Below are positions 25,335 through 34,288 of a stretch of 64,000 bases of DNA, in pieces. The DNA is from Candidatus Allochristensenella caecavium. Lineage in GTDB: Bacteria; Bacillota; Clostridia; Christensenellales; QAND01. Position numbers and translations under genes: made by a program. The stretch spans positions 62,001 to 126,000 of the forward strand of contig CAJFOS010000003.1 in the NCBI GenBank assembly GCA_904397865.1, in the 5' to 3' direction. Under the pieces are notes generated by a model. The model did no database searches. It was not told the DNA's origin and saw nothing but the letters and a program-made list of their open reading frames with translations. Within the stretch, counting starts at the first letter, position 1; each line of letters starts with the position of its first letter.

Positions 25335-27032
25335 ATGAGTATTCTCCAATTCAAGACAGCCAACTGCAAAGATTGCTATAAATGCATCCGTCATTGTGCA
25401 ATCAAAGCCATTGAAGTACGCGACCACCAAGCGCAGATTATTGAGCGCGACTGTGTGCTTTGCGGCCGCTGTACGCTGGTATGCCCGCAAAATGCTAAAG
25501 AGGTGCGCAACGATGTCCATCTGGTAAAAGAGTGGATTCGCGCAGGTAAAACGGTTGTGGCTAATGTCGCGCCGTCATTCGCTGCGCACTATGCCGTCAA
25601 TGATTTTGCCTCCTTTGCGGCCATGCTGTATTCCCTTGGCTTTGCCCAGGCGAAAGAAACAGCAGAAGGGGCTTTTTGGGTCAAATCACAATATGAGGAA
25701 CTGCTGGCTAAGCAAGAATATCCGGTTTTAATTTCCTCTTGCTGTCCAACGGTCAATCAATTGATTGAAAAACATTATCCTAAGGCCATCCCCTATCTGG
25801 CACCGGTGATGACGCCCATGCAGGCGCAAGCACAGGCTATCAAACAAACTCAACCCGATGCATTGGTCGTATTTATTGGCCCCTGTATTGCGAAAAAGGC
25901 CGAATGTGAACAGCAGCCGGGTCTGACGGATTGCGTTTTGACATTTGAAGAACTCAACGGCTGGATGGAAGAGGAACACGTCACCCTGCCGCCGCTGGCT
26001 GAATCCCCGGCAGAACCGCGTTATCGTTCACGGTTTTTTCCGATGGGAGGCGGCATCATCGCCTCAATGGATGCGCAGCCGGATACGCAATACATCTGCA
26101 TTGATGAACTGGAAAACTGTATGGATGCGCTGCAGGAGATTATCGATGGCAAACTGACGCACTGTTTTGTCGAAATGAGCGCCTGCAAAGGCAGCTGCAT
26201 CAACGGCCCTGCCACAGGTCATCGCAGCCCGCACACCATTGCTGCCACAGCCAAGGTGCGCGCCTTTGCGAGCCAACCGGGTGGGATGGTGGATTTTGAT
26301 ACGCCCAACGACACGCCGCTGGCCCAGTCCTTCCGTGACCGGCAGGTCGTTTTCCCCGTGCCCAATCAGGCGGAAATCGCGGCCATTTTGCACAAGATGG
26401 GCAAGAACACCGCTGAAGATGAACTCAATTGCGGCGCGTGTGGGTACGCGACCTGCCGTGAAAAAGCGATTGCCATTTATTATGGCAAGGCGGATGTCAG
26501 CATGTGCCTTCCTTATATGAAAAAGAAAGCGGAATCCATGGCGGACCAAATCATTCAGGCGACGCCAAACGGCATCATTGTCGTGGACGTCCAGATGAAA
26601 ATCCAGCAGATAAATCAAGCGGCGTGCCGACTGTTTCAGATTCAAAATCCGTCGGACGCCATCGGCATGCCGATATCGCAAATCATGGATGAATTTGATT
26701 TTGTCCAGGCCTTTTCCAACCAGCAAAGCACGTTTGACCAGAAGGCATACCTGGCCGAATATCGCAAGAATTTGGAACAGAGCTTTATTTATGATGCTGA
26801 GGACAACCTGGTGTTTTGCATCATGAAGGATATTACGGAAGAGGAAGCCAACCGCGAGAATCTGCGCAAAACAAAAAATGAAGCGGTGGAGATAACCGAT
26901 AAAATCATTGCCAAGCAGATGCGCATCGTACAGGAAATAGCCTCTTTGCTGGGTGAAACGGCAGCAGAGACCAAAATTGCACTGACCAAGCTGCAGCATA
27001 CCGTGGTGATGGAGGAACAGGAAGAGCGATGA
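25335..27032 (+). CDS. PAS-domain [FeFe]-hydrogenase-like protein (HydS type, group C)
   Basis: A 565-residue putative sensory hydrogenase. The N-terminus has two [4Fe-4S] motifs (CKDCYKCIRHC and CVLCGRCTLVC). The H-cluster domain shows ISSCCPTVN, FIGPCIAKKAE and EMSACKGSCINGP. A further iron-sulfur motif follows (LNCGACGYATC), then a PAS domain (near 415-520) and a short helical tail. The degenerate third H-cluster motif plus PAS domain is typical of sensory rather than catalytic enzymes. The start is uncertain: ATG 25335 has a weak site, and the frame is open to 25257 with a Lys/Arg-rich extension. Confidence 0.85.
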   Translation: MSILQFKTANCKDCYKCIRHCAIKAIEVRDHQAQIIERDCVLCGRCTLVCPQNAKEVRNDVHLVKEWIRAGKTVVANVAPSFAAHYAVNDFASFAAMLYSLGFAQAKETAEGAFWVKSQYEELLAKQEYPVLISSCCPTVNQLIEKHYPKAIPYLAPVMTPMQAQAQAIKQTQPDALVVFIGPCIAKKAECEQQPGLTDCVLTFEELNGWMEEEHVTLPPLAESPAEPRYRSRFFPMGGGIIASMDAQPDTQYICIDELENCMDALQEIIDGKLTHCFVEMSACKGSCINGPATGHRSPHTIAATAKVRAFASQPGGMVDFDTPNDTPLAQSFRDRQVVFPVPNQAEIAAILHKMGKNTAEDELNCGACGYATCREKAIAIYYGKADVSMCLPYMKKKAESMADQIIQATPNGIIVVDVQMKIQQINQAACRLFQIQNPSDAIGMPISQIMDEFDFVQAFSNQQSTFDQKAYLAEYRKNLEQSFIYDAEDNLVFCIMKDITEEEANRENLRKTKNEAVEITDKIIAKQMRIVQEIASLLGETAAETKIALTKLQHTVVMEEQEER

Positions 27033-28198
27033 GAAACATGTTCCTCGAGTCCGGGCAGGTCAGTGTGAATAAAGAAGGCGAGGATTTATGCGGCGACCGT
27101 CTGACCACCATTGCGGACGAATCCATGATTACCACCGTACTGTCCGATGGTTTGGGTAGCGGCGTTAAGGCCAACATCCTTGCGACGTTGACCAGCAAGA
27201 TGCTCGCTACGATGCTGGCGAATCGTCTGTCCATTGAAGAAAGTGTGACAACGGTGGCGCAGACGCTGCCAGTGTGCAGCGTGCGCAAACTGGCCTATTC
27301 GACGTTTACCGTTTTTCAAGCCAATTATATGGGAGAAGCGTATCTGGCGCAGTATGACAATCCGCCCGCGATTTTACTGCGCGGCGGCAAGCATATGGAT
27401 TATCCATATACGCGCAAAATTGTAGAGGAAAAGGAAATTCTGGAAAGCCGCCTGCAGTTGCAGACGGGTGATATGTTGATTCTTCTGACCGATGGCGTCA
27501 CCCATGCAGGGCTGGGGAAACTGATGCCCAATGGCTGGAAACGGGAAGAGGTTATCATGCATCTGGAGCGCATCTATAAACCGCATTTGTCCGCCAAAAA
27601 CATGGCGGCCCTGCTGGTGGATGCCTGCCGGGACTTGTATATGGGCCATATGGATGATGACACGACTGTGGTTGTATTTAAAATTACCGAACGGCAGGCT
27701 GTCAATCTGATTATCGGCCCACCGCAGGACCGGAGCGATGATGAAAAGATGCTGCGCCTTTTCTTTGCCAAGGCCGGTAAGCACGTGGTGTGCGGTGGTA
27801 GTACGGCGCACATGGTCAGCCGCTATCTCAACGAACCGCTGAAAACAGAGATGGATTATGTGGACCCAGATATTCCGCCGATTGCCCATATTCGTGGGGT
27901 GGATTTAGTGACAGAGGGCGTCATTACCATCAATCGTGTGCTGGAAATTGCCAAGAGTTATTGTTCGGCGGATATTATGTCGCCGCAATGGAACGAGCGC
28001 AAAGATGGTGCAACCCGGATTGCGCGCATGCTTTTGGAAGAGGCGACGGATATCAATTTCTTTGTCGGCCGGGCGGTGAACCTTTCCCATCAGGACCCAA
28101 AGATGAACATTGACTTCAATTTGAAGATGGGACTCATCAACGAACTGAAGCGATGCTTGGAAGGAATGGGAAAAAAGGTGAAAATCAGCTATTGTTAA
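27029..28198 (+). CDS. SpoIIE-family (PP2C-type) protein phosphatase
   Basis: A 389-residue serine phosphatase of the SpoIIE/RsbU type. Metal-binding aspartates lie in VLSDGLGSG, MLILLTDGVTHAG and HMDDDTTVVV. The second half (about 225-389) is a conserved extension rich in hydrophobic and acidic residues. It overlaps the sensory hydrogenase gene by 4 bases, so the two are almost certainly partners. H2 or redox sensed by the hydrogenase may be passed to a phosphoprotein target. The target is unknown; no anti-sigma or STAS gene lies nearby. Confidence 0.88.
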   Translation: MRNMFLESGQVSVNKEGEDLCGDRLTTIADESMITTVLSDGLGSGVKANILATLTSKMLATMLANRLSIEESVTTVAQTLPVCSVRKLAYSTFTVFQANYMGEAYLAQYDNPPAILLRGGKHMDYPYTRKIVEEKEILESRLQLQTGDMLILLTDGVTHAGLGKLMPNGWKREEVIMHLERIYKPHLSAKNMAALLVDACRDLYMGHMDDDTTVVVFKITERQAVNLIIGPPQDRSDDEKMLRLFFAKAGKHVVCGGSTAHMVSRYLNEPLKTEMDYVDPDIPPIAHIRGVDLVTEGVITINRVLEIAKSYCSADIMSPQWNERKDGATRIARMLLEEATDINFFVGRAVNLSHQDPKMNIDFNLKMGLINELKRCLEGMGKKVKISYC

Positions 28199-28248
28199 TC
28201 CCCTGCCAAGGGGTTTGAATTTCAATCCACGTTTGGGAGGTCATCAAC

Positions 28249-29679
28249 ATGAAACTATTTGACACGGACGTGCAGGAGCTCAAATACAAAGTGCTGCGTG
28301 AAGTGGCGTCCTGTGCGTTTGAGGACAATTTGGAAAAAGGCCTGCTGGATATTCCGGAAAAGATTGTTCCTGGTCCGGAACCGCTGATGCGCTGCTGTAT
28401 TTATAAAGAACGTGCCATCGTCAATGAGCGTATCAAGCTCGCCACGGGTGGAGACCGGCAGAACCCGAATGTTGTAGAGGTCATCAAAATGGCGTGTGAT
28501 GAATGTCCGGTCGACGGCATCCGTGTGACGCAGTCCTGCCGCGGATGTATTGCGCACCGCTGTATGAATGCATGCCCTAAAGATGCAATTCGGATTGTTA
28601 ACCACCGGGCCGTAATTGATAAATCCAAATGCATTGAATGCGGTAAATGCATGGCGGCTTGCCCCTATCATGCCATTGAAAAATCCACGCGCCCCTGTGA
28701 AAATGCCTGTAAGGTAAACGCCATCCATATGGATGCATATAAACGAGCCGATATCGACAATAACAAATGCATCTCCTGCGGTGCGTGTGTGTATCAATGC
28801 CCGTTTGGTGCCATTCAGGACAAATCGTTCATTCTGGATACGGTGCGGCTCATCAAAGGCTCCCAGGGCAATACGAAATATAAGGTATACGCCATCGTAG
28901 CACCGTCCATTTCGGGCCAGTTCCGCCAGGCAAAGGTGGAGCAGGTGGTGGCCGGTATTAAAAAATTGGGTTTCTACAGCGTGATTGAAGCGGCGCTAGG
29001 AGCTGACATGGTGGCCTATAAGGAAGCGCAGGAATTGTATGAAAAGAAATTCCTGACCAGCTCCTGCTGTCCGGCGTTTGTCAAGTATATCGAAGTCAAT
29101 TATCCGGACCTGGTGCCGCATATTTCGCACAATCTTTCCCCTATGGAGGAACTGGCCGCTTATATCAAAAAGAAAGACCCGGATTGTAAAATCGTATTTA
29201 TCGGCCCGTGTGTTGCGAAGAAGATGGAATATAGGCTGGAAAAAGTGTGGGGCATTGTGGATTGTGTGCTGACGTTTGAAGAGTTGCAGGCATTATTTGA
29301 CAGCCGTGAATTGGATTTAGCCAGCCTGCCGGAAGAAAAACTCGATAATGCATCGTATTACGGCCGTATTTTTGCGCGAAGCGGCGGTCTGTCCGAAGCA
29401 GCGGCGCAGGCGGTCAAGGAACTGGGCATCGCACCGGAAGATTTTCAGGTACAGCCAGCCGTGTGCAACGGCATTGCGGAATGCAAAATCGCTTTACTCA
29501 AAGCCAGCAAGGGACTCTTGAAGGAAAACTTTATTGAAGGCATGGCGTGTGAATCCGGGTGTATCGGTGGTGCAGGCTGCCTGACCCACGGCCCCAAAAA
29601 TAAAACAGAGGTGGATAATTACGGCAAACAAGCCATGGAGAAAACCATCACCGATGCCATCACTGTGTTGAACATCTAA
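28249..29679 (+). CDS. [FeFe]-hydrogenase, monomeric group B type
   Basis: A 476-residue iron hydrogenase expected to exchange electrons between ferredoxin and H2. An N-terminal region with many cysteines carries 2[4Fe-4S] motifs (CIECGKCMAACPYHAI and CISCGACVYQCPFGAI) plus CRGC. H-cluster motifs are intact: TSSCCPAFV, FIGPCVAKK and ACESGCIGGAGCLTHGPKN. This form, with GGAGCLTHGP after the last cysteines, is characteristic of the group B enzymes of Clostridia. GGAGGT lies 9 bases before the ATG. Confidence 0.9.
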   Translation: MKLFDTDVQELKYKVLREVASCAFEDNLEKGLLDIPEKIVPGPEPLMRCCIYKERAIVNERIKLATGGDRQNPNVVEVIKMACDECPVDGIRVTQSCRGCIAHRCMNACPKDAIRIVNHRAVIDKSKCIECGKCMAACPYHAIEKSTRPCENACKVNAIHMDAYKRADIDNNKCISCGACVYQCPFGAIQDKSFILDTVRLIKGSQGNTKYKVYAIVAPSISGQFRQAKVEQVVAGIKKLGFYSVIEAALGADMVAYKEAQELYEKKFLTSSCCPAFVKYIEVNYPDLVPHISHNLSPMEELAAYIKKKDPDCKIVFIGPCVAKKMEYRLEKVWGIVDCVLTFEELQALFDSRELDLASLPEEKLDNASYYGRIFARSGGLSEAAAQAVKELGIAPEDFQVQPAVCNGIAECKIALLKASKGLLKENFIEGMACESGCIGGAGCLTHGPKNKTEVDNYGKQAMEKTITDAITVLNI

Positions 29680-29690
29680 CAAAAAAGGCC

Positions 29691-29722
29691 AAAAGGCGAC
29701 GGATTTTCCGCCGCCTTTTTTT
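29691..29722 (+). terminator. terminator of the hydrogenase operon
   Basis: AAGGCG-a-CGG pairs with CCG-c-CGCCTT around ATTTT and runs into seven T. Confidence 0.85.
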
Positions 29723-29785
29723 GTATGGAAACATTTTTTTTGTGCACCCTAGAAGGAGAATATGCAGCAAAGGAGTTGTGTGCAG

Positions 29786-30325
29786 ATGGATTTAAAGGGA
29801 AGCAAAACGGAACAAAACCTCATCACTGCCTATGCAGGTGAATCGGAGGCGCGCAATAAGTATACGTATTACGCTTCACAGGCGCTCAAAGACGGCTATG
29901 TACAGATTGCCAATATCTTTACCGAAACGGCCAATAATGAAAAGGAACATGCAAAAATCTGGTATAAGCTTTTGCATAACGGGATTGGCAACACGGAGGA
30001 AAACCTGAAACTGGGCGCCGAAGGCGAGCATTTCGAATGGTCGGAAATGTATAAGAGCTTTGCCGAGGAGGCCAAGGAAGAAGGATTTAACCACATCGCC
30101 TATTTGTTTGAACAGGTTGCAAAAATCGAGAAGGAACATGAGGAACGATATTTGGCTTTGCTCAACAATGTCAAAGGCATGACTGTATTTGCCAAGGATG
30201 AAGAAATCGTATGGATTTGCAGCAACTGCGGCCATATCCACCGCGGAAAAACAGCGCCGCACAAATGCCCGGTGTGCGAACATCCCCAAGCATTTTTCCA
30301 TCAACGCGCCGTCAATTATCAATAA
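29786..30325 (+). CDS. rubrerythrin
   Basis: A 179-residue peroxide-reducing iron protein of anaerobes. The ferritin-like domain has the di-iron ligands in AYAGESEARNKYTYYA, NNEKEHAKIW and AKIEKEHEERY. The C-terminal rubredoxin-like site is CSNCGHIHRGKTAPHKCPVC. ATG 29786 has AAGGAG 10 bases upstream; an earlier ATG at 29762 is too close to its own site. It stands alone before a strong terminator. Confidence 0.93.
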   Translation: MDLKGSKTEQNLITAYAGESEARNKYTYYASQALKDGYVQIANIFTETANNEKEHAKIWYKLLHNGIGNTEENLKLGAEGEHFEWSEMYKSFAEEAKEEGFNHIAYLFEQVAKIEKEHEERYLALLNNVKGMTVFAKDEEIVWICSNCGHIHRGKTAPHKCPVCEHPQAFFHQRAVNYQ

Positions 30326-30355
30326 AAAAAGGAGAGGATTGCCTCTCCTTTTTTT
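30324..30355. terminator. bidirectional terminator
   Basis: A 14-bp stem AAAAAAAGGAGAGG / CCTCTCCTTTTTTT (loop ATTG) serves the rubrerythrin gene on plus and the small membrane-protein gene on minus, whose stop codon lies at its edge. Confidence 0.85.
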
Positions 30356-30572
30356 AACGTTTCCGCCGCCTTGCCAACCAGCCTGCAGCAAGCGCCGCAG
30401 GCAGATAATAAAGCATCACCAACCATGCTGTCCAAGCCGGAGCACTGTATGCGGGGTGCTGTAAATGTTGCACGAAGCACAACGCGCCATGGCCGACCAT
30501 CGTGACCAACAGCGTTATGCACAGCCAACGCCATAATCGCCCAGGGAAACGAGATTTCTTTGCTGTGTACAT
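30354..30572 (-). CDS. small membrane protein of unknown function
   Basis: A 72-residue protein with two hydrophobic segments (LCITLLVTMVGHGALCF and WTAWLVMLYYLPAALAAGW) and basic ends (KKSRFPGR and RRRKR). AGGAGG lies 7 bases before ATG 30572, which supports it as real. The frame is open much further upstream, but that is the shadow of the peptidase gene. No family is recognised. It may be co-transcribed with the M24 gene upstream. Confidence 0.65.
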   Translation of the reverse strand: MYTAKKSRFPGRLWRWLCITLLVTMVGHGALCFVQHLQHPAYSAPAWTAWLVMLYYLPAALAAGWLARRRKR

Positions 30573-30678
30573 GTTGGATTCCTCCTGTCGATGAGGCCTG
30601 CGCCTGAACGAAACTGGTCCTATTTTTTCAGGACAGCAACCGCCTGGTACGTACGGCATGGGCCGATTTCCTTCCTTT

Positions 30679-31908
30679 TTATTTAACTTCAACCAATGGT
30701 TCCGCCGGTCCGGATAGCCATTCGGCACCGTCTTTGGTGACCAGAATCTGGTCCTCATAGCGGAAGGAAGCGTAGATGGATTCTGCGCCGATGGATAAGT
30801 CAAACGGATACACACCATTTTCCACCGCAAAGACCATGCCTTCTTCCAAAGGCGTATGGGTTTCATCGCAAAGCGTGGGGAATTCCACCACATTCAGACC
30901 CAGACAATGGCCGCTGGAATGGATGACAAAGTCCCCAAACTTGGAATTGGCAATGTAATCCTCACAAATGCGGTTGATAGTGGATGCAGGAACGCCGGGC
31001 TTCATCGCTTCAACTGCTACGCGTACCGAGTCAAAAGCCACCTGCGCCATCTCTTTCTGTTCCTGTGTTGCCTCTCCCATCACATATACACGGCTCAGGT
31101 CGGATGCATAGCCATCGATGTGGCCGCTGATATCCAACTGTACCACATCGCCCTTTTCAATTACGCGGTCGGTAGCATATGCGTTAAACGTCTTCATTTT
31201 CACATCGCCACTGACCACCGTTAAATAAGAAATCCGGTCGACACCGCCTGCCGCCATGATTTGGGCTATGCCGCGTGCCACATCTTTTTCTGTGGTTTTT
31301 CCCGGGACAATGGCCCGACAGGTTTGGTCGATGGCCCGTTCGGTCAGCTTGGTACATTCGCGGATTTTGCTGATTTCCCAAGGCGTTTTGACCATGCGCG
31401 CATGTTGAATTGCATAGGAGCCGTCCACAAATTCCTTGTCGCTGAATTCGTCGATGATTTCCTTTAAAAGCGTAAGGGAGTTATAGTAATTCAGGCCGGT
31501 GCCGGCTTCAAGCCCGACCGTTTTGGTGTTGGGCGCGACGCGTTCGAAAATTTTGTGCAGCGCATCGATGACGGATGTGGCCTGCAACGGCCCCAAATTA
31601 CGCGTTGGCGTTCCCCAGCAATAGATATTCTCATTGGGCAGCCAGGCATAGAGCTGTACGGTTGTCTTTTCCAAAATCCGCAGGATGATGGCCGGGTCGC
31701 CTTCTTTAGGCACTACGCAGAACACGGGGCGGAACAAACTGGCGGTGTACCAGGTGCGGTAACCCGTAGCGTAATAAACATTTTCAGGGGTAGAGAGCAA
31801 GAGCGCGTCGCACTGCGATTCCTTCATATACCGCTGTAGCCGTGCTACATGGGTTTTATACTCTTCATACCGGAACGATTTGCAGAAAGTTTCATCCATT
31901 TGTTTCAT
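30679..31908 (-). CDS. M24 family metallopeptidase (Xaa-Pro aminopeptidase-like)
   Basis: A 409-residue creatinase/prolidase-fold protein. The N-terminal domain spans about 1-165 and the pita-bread catalytic domain follows. Metal ligands are visible as QLDISGHIDGYASDLSR (two Asp), SSGHCLGLNV (His), MVFAVENGVYP and the terminal ASFRYEDQILV (Glu). Such enzymes remove an N-terminal residue before proline. A minority of family members are creatinases or lyases. AAGGAGA precedes the ATG and the transcript has a long structured leader. Confidence 0.87.
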   Translation of the reverse strand: MKQMDETFCKSFRYEEYKTHVARLQRYMKESQCDALLLSTPENVYYATGYRTWYTASLFRPVFCVVPKEGDPAIILRILEKTTVQLYAWLPNENIYCWGTPTRNLGPLQATSVIDALHKIFERVAPNTKTVGLEAGTGLNYYNSLTLLKEIIDEFSDKEFVDGSYAIQHARMVKTPWEISKIRECTKLTERAIDQTCRAIVPGKTTEKDVARGIAQIMAAGGVDRISYLTVVSGDVKMKTFNAYATDRVIEKGDVVQLDISGHIDGYASDLSRVYVMGEATQEQKEMAQVAFDSVRVAVEAMKPGVPASTINRICEDYIANSKFGDFVIHSSGHCLGLNVVEFPTLCDETHTPLEEGMVFAVENGVYPFDLSIGAESIYASFRYEDQILVTKDGAEWLSGPAEPLVEVK

Positions 31909-32100
31909 TCTAATTCTCCTTTTTTGCTAGTTTGGTAAAATTAGGGATGTTGTCCGAGTGGACGCCGGTATGCCGTACCGGATGGGATGTCAAACCTTGT
32001 TCCTAAGGGTTCGCAGTTTTTTTGGACCGGCCCCGCCTCCTTTTCGTCGATAAGGATAAAACCGAGCGCCGTTGGCGCTGCTGTTTCCTCTATGTATTAT
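31909..32100 (-). other. structured 5' leader of the M24 peptidase gene
   Basis: About 190 bases without an ORF lie between a TATAAT-like box (minus strand, near 32096-32101) and the gene. They contain hairpins CCGGTA/TACCGG (31966-31983), GTCC/GGAC and AGCGCC/GGCGCT, the last followed on the minus strand by GGTTTT. No known riboswitch is recognised. Confidence 0.4.
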
Positions 32101-32114
32101 ATTTTACAATATAA
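32097..32114. promoter_or_regulatory. inverted repeat between divergent promoters
   Basis: TTATATT-TTAC-AATATAA is a perfect 7-bp inverted repeat. It overlaps the likely -10 region of the M24 gene and lies upstream of the CNNM promoter, so it may be an operator. The regulator is unknown. Confidence 0.4.
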
Positions 32115-32166
32115 CATACATGCATACAAGCGCAGGCCTTTTTCACATGCGCAGAAGACAGACCGC

Positions 32167-32195
32167 TTGACAGGCAAAGCAGCTTGCTTTATAAT
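32167..32195 (+). promoter_or_regulatory. consensus promoter of the CNNM gene
   Basis: TTGACA (32167-32172), exactly 17 bases, TATAAT (32190-32195). This is a perfect vegetative promoter with start of transcription near 32202. It lies 230 bases upstream of the gene, with a terminator in between. Confidence 0.85.
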
Positions 32196-32238
32196 GCATC
32201 CCAACAACCTTGAACGGAAAGGAATCTGAGTTCACACA

Positions 32239-32376
32239 ATGGACGACGCCGACGCTAGCGACGCGAACCGAACGAAACCAAAACGAAATCAACAACCGCG
32301 AGGTGGGCATAATCGCCCCATGAGACCATGGGTGGATTGTGCCTTTTTGTGTATCCGTTTTCCGATGCGCGCATAA
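32239..32376 (+). CDS. putative 45-residue leader peptide upstream of the CNNM gene
   Basis: ATG 32239 opens a frame beginning MDDADASDANRTKPK, continuing with a Pro/Arg/Asn-rich part and ending FPMRA at 32376. The acidic start followed by basic and proline residues recalls Mg2+-sensing leader peptides such as MgtL. The terminator hairpin at 32306-32343 lies wholly inside the frame (codons 23 to 35). The ribosome binding site is weak (AAAGGA 15 bases upstream), which is the main doubt. Confidence 0.5.
   Translation: MDDADASDANRTKPKRNQQPRGGHNRPMRPWVDCAFLCIRFPMRA
32306..32348 (+). terminator. attenuator hairpin between promoter and CNNM gene
   Basis: Arms 32306-32322 and 32327-32343 form 15 pairs of 17 (one G-T) around an AGAC loop, followed by TTTTT. 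No plus-strand gene ends upstream. The only transcript it can stop is the one from the consensus promoter at 32167, so it is an attenuator. Confidence 0.8.
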
Positions 32377-32432
32377 AAGAGGAGCGGGAAAGAACGGAAC
32401 ACAGGCATGTATGGAAAAAGGAGCAAACTGGA

Positions 32433-33785
32433 TTGAGTCACATTCCACAACAATTACTCTTACAGGTATGTTTGATTTTATTAAACGCATTTTTTGCCGC
32501 TACGGAAATTGCGGTCATTTCCCTGAATACGACCAAATTGCGCAAAATGGCGGAGGAGGGGGACAAGACGGCCCCGCGTTTGCTGCGCCTGGCCAACGAA
32601 CCTTCCAACTTTTTGTCCACCATTCAGATTGGCATTACCCTGGCCGGCTTTCTGGGCAGCGCGTTTGCAGCGGATAGCTTTTCCGAATATCTTGTCAATT
32701 GGGTATATAACGACCTGGGTTTTACCAGCCTGTCTCCGGCGACGCTGGATACGCTGGCTGTAATTGTCATTACGCTGATTTTGTCATATTTTACCCTTGT
32801 TTTTGGCGAACTGGTTCCCAAACGCATCGCTATGCAGCGCCCGTTACAGGTGGCGCGCATCTCTGCTGGTGTGGTGTCCGGCCTAGCGGTGGTGATGAAG
32901 CCGGTCATTTGGTTTCTGTCCGTATCCACCAATGGCGTGCTTCGTCTGCTGCATATGAAGACGGAAGCAGAGGAGGAGACGGTAACGGAAGAAGAAATTC
33001 GCATGATGGTCGATTTGGGACAGGAAAAGGGGACCATTGAGGCGGATGAAAAAGAGTGGATTGAAAACGTGTTTGCCTTCAGTGATGCAACGGCGTACGA
33101 TGTCATGACGCACCAGTCCGACGTTGTTGCGCTTTCCGCCAATGCCACCGTGGAAGAGATTGTACACACAATTTATCAAAGCGGGTTGTCGCGGTTTCCG
33201 GTGTATGAAAAGGATATTCATCATATCCTGGGGATTCTCAATGCCCGCGACTTTTTATTGAACATGAACAAACCCGAACCGCTTGCCCTGACTGCGCTTT
33301 TGCGCCCGGCATATTTTGTGCCGGAAACGTTGCGGGCAGCGCTGCTGTTTCGGGATATGCAAAAGAAGAAGCTGCATTTTGCCGTTGTGGTGGATGAATA
33401 TGGTGAAACGAGCGGCATTGTAACCATGGAAGACCTTATTGAGGAAGTGCTGGGGAATATCTATGATGAATTCGACCCGGCCGAGGCGGCGGAAATCGAG
33501 CAGCTGGAAGAGAACCTTTGGCGCATTTCCGGCAGTACGGACATCGAGACCATTGAGCAAGCGTTGCACATCGACCTGCCGGAAGATGCGGACTATGATA
33601 CCTTGGGTGGGATGGTATTCAGTTGTCTGCGCACCATTCCCAAAGATGGAACAGCACTGGACGTTGAAGTGTGCGGCCTGCACATCCATGTGGACCAAAT
33701 TGCCGAACGGAGAATTCAGGAAGCGCGCGTATGGAAAATTGATGCAGGACAGCCGACAGCGGATGAAGATGCGGGCGAAAAATAA
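32433..33785 (+). CDS. CNNM/CorC-HlyC family transporter (Mg2+/Co2+ efflux type)
   Basis: A 450-residue membrane protein of the UPF0053 group. The N-terminal CNNM domain has about four helices with the typical [13 protein letters not shown] and FGELVPKR. Then come a paired CBS domain (about 205-330, with [21 protein letters not shown] and [21 protein letters not shown]) and a C-terminal CorC_HlyC domain. Relatives such as MpfA of Bacillota export Mg2+. Start TTG 32433 has AAGGAG 9 bases upstream; no ATG fits. A terminator follows. Confidence 0.87.
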   Translation: MSHIPQQLLLQVCLILLNAFFAATEIAVISLNTTKLRKMAEEGDKTAPRLLRLANEPSNFLSTIQIGITLAGFLGSAFAADSFSEYLVNWVYNDLGFTSLSPATLDTLAVIVITLILSYFTLVFGELVPKRIAMQRPLQVARISAGVVSGLAVVMKPVIWFLSVSTNGVLRLLHMKTEAEEETVTEEEIRMMVDLGQEKGTIEADEKEWIENVFAFSDATAYDVMTHQSDVVALSANATVEEIVHTIYQSGLSRFPVYEKDIHHILGILNARDFLLNMNKPEPLALTALLRPAYFVPETLRAALLFRDMQKKKLHFAVVVDEYGETSGIVTMEDLIEEVLGNIYDEFDPAEAAEIEQLEENLWRISGSTDIETIEQALHIDLPEDADYDTLGGMVFSCLRTIPKDGTALDVEVCGLHIHVDQIAERRIQEARVWKIDAGQPTADEDAGEK

Positions 33786-33801
33786 GAGAGTATCATAAAA
33801 C

Positions 33802-33839
33802 AAACTGCGCATGGCGTGAGTCGCCGTGCGCAGTTTTTC
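33802..33839 (+). terminator. terminator after the CNNM gene
   Basis: AAACTGCGCA pairs with TGCGCAGTTT, with an inner GGCG/CGCC, and is followed by a T run. Confidence 0.85.
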
Positions 33840-34004
33840 TGATGGTATAAAATAGAGGGGGCAGGTTCCAATCCGATGCGTTTTCGCAGGTTATGTCCGA
33901 AGGAGAAGGGGCCGGACAAAGGAACGCTTGCCCCATCGCGTTTTTCGAAAGAAGCCGAACGCGCAATCAGATTGGTGTCCCCATTGGAATTGCTGTGTTG
34001 CAAA

Positions 34005-34035
34005 TAAAAAGCCGAGTGTTCCTATGAACACTCGG
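34005..34035 (-). terminator. terminator of tRNA-Leu(CAA)
   Basis: On the minus strand CCGAGTGTTC and GAACACTCGG pair around ATAG, then CTTTTTATTTG. It begins 4 bases after the tRNA. Confidence 0.85.
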
Positions 34036-34038
34036 ACT

Positions 34039-34125
34039 TGGTGCCGAAGGCGGGACTTGAACCCGCACATGGTCGCCCATATCGGATTTTGAGTCCGACG
34101 CGTCTGCCAATTCCACCACTTCGGC
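34039..34125 (-). tRNA. tRNA-Leu (anticodon CAA)
   Basis: An 87-base class II tRNA with acceptor GCCGAAG/CTTCGGC, encoded CCA end, TTCAAGTC in the T loop and a long variable arm. The anticodon stem TCGGA/TCCGA encloses loop CTCAAAA, giving anticodon CAA for TTG leucine codons. A terminator follows directly. Confidence 0.95.
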
Positions 34126-34228
34126 CAGCAAAAGCAATTATAACAGAGCGGATGGATGCCGTCAATAAAAACATTGGATTTGGGAAACAAAAAAGGGGAG
34201 AAGCATCTGCCCCGCCCGCCTGCTTCGT

Positions 34229-34257
34229 TTGATTTTTACAAGCGTGTATGATACAGT
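34229..34257 (+). promoter_or_regulatory. promoter of polA
   Basis: TTGATT (34229-34234), 17 bases, TACAGT (34252-34257), 32 bases upstream of polA. Confidence 0.55.
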
Positions 34258-34288
34258 TTGAACAGCAAAAAAGGAGGAATTGCATCGA

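Noticed and set aside
32202-32306. M-box (ykoK) Mg2+ riboswitch before the CNNM gene
   Set aside because: Only about 105 bases, largely unstructured and A/C-rich, lie between +1 and the terminator, too short and without M-box sequences.
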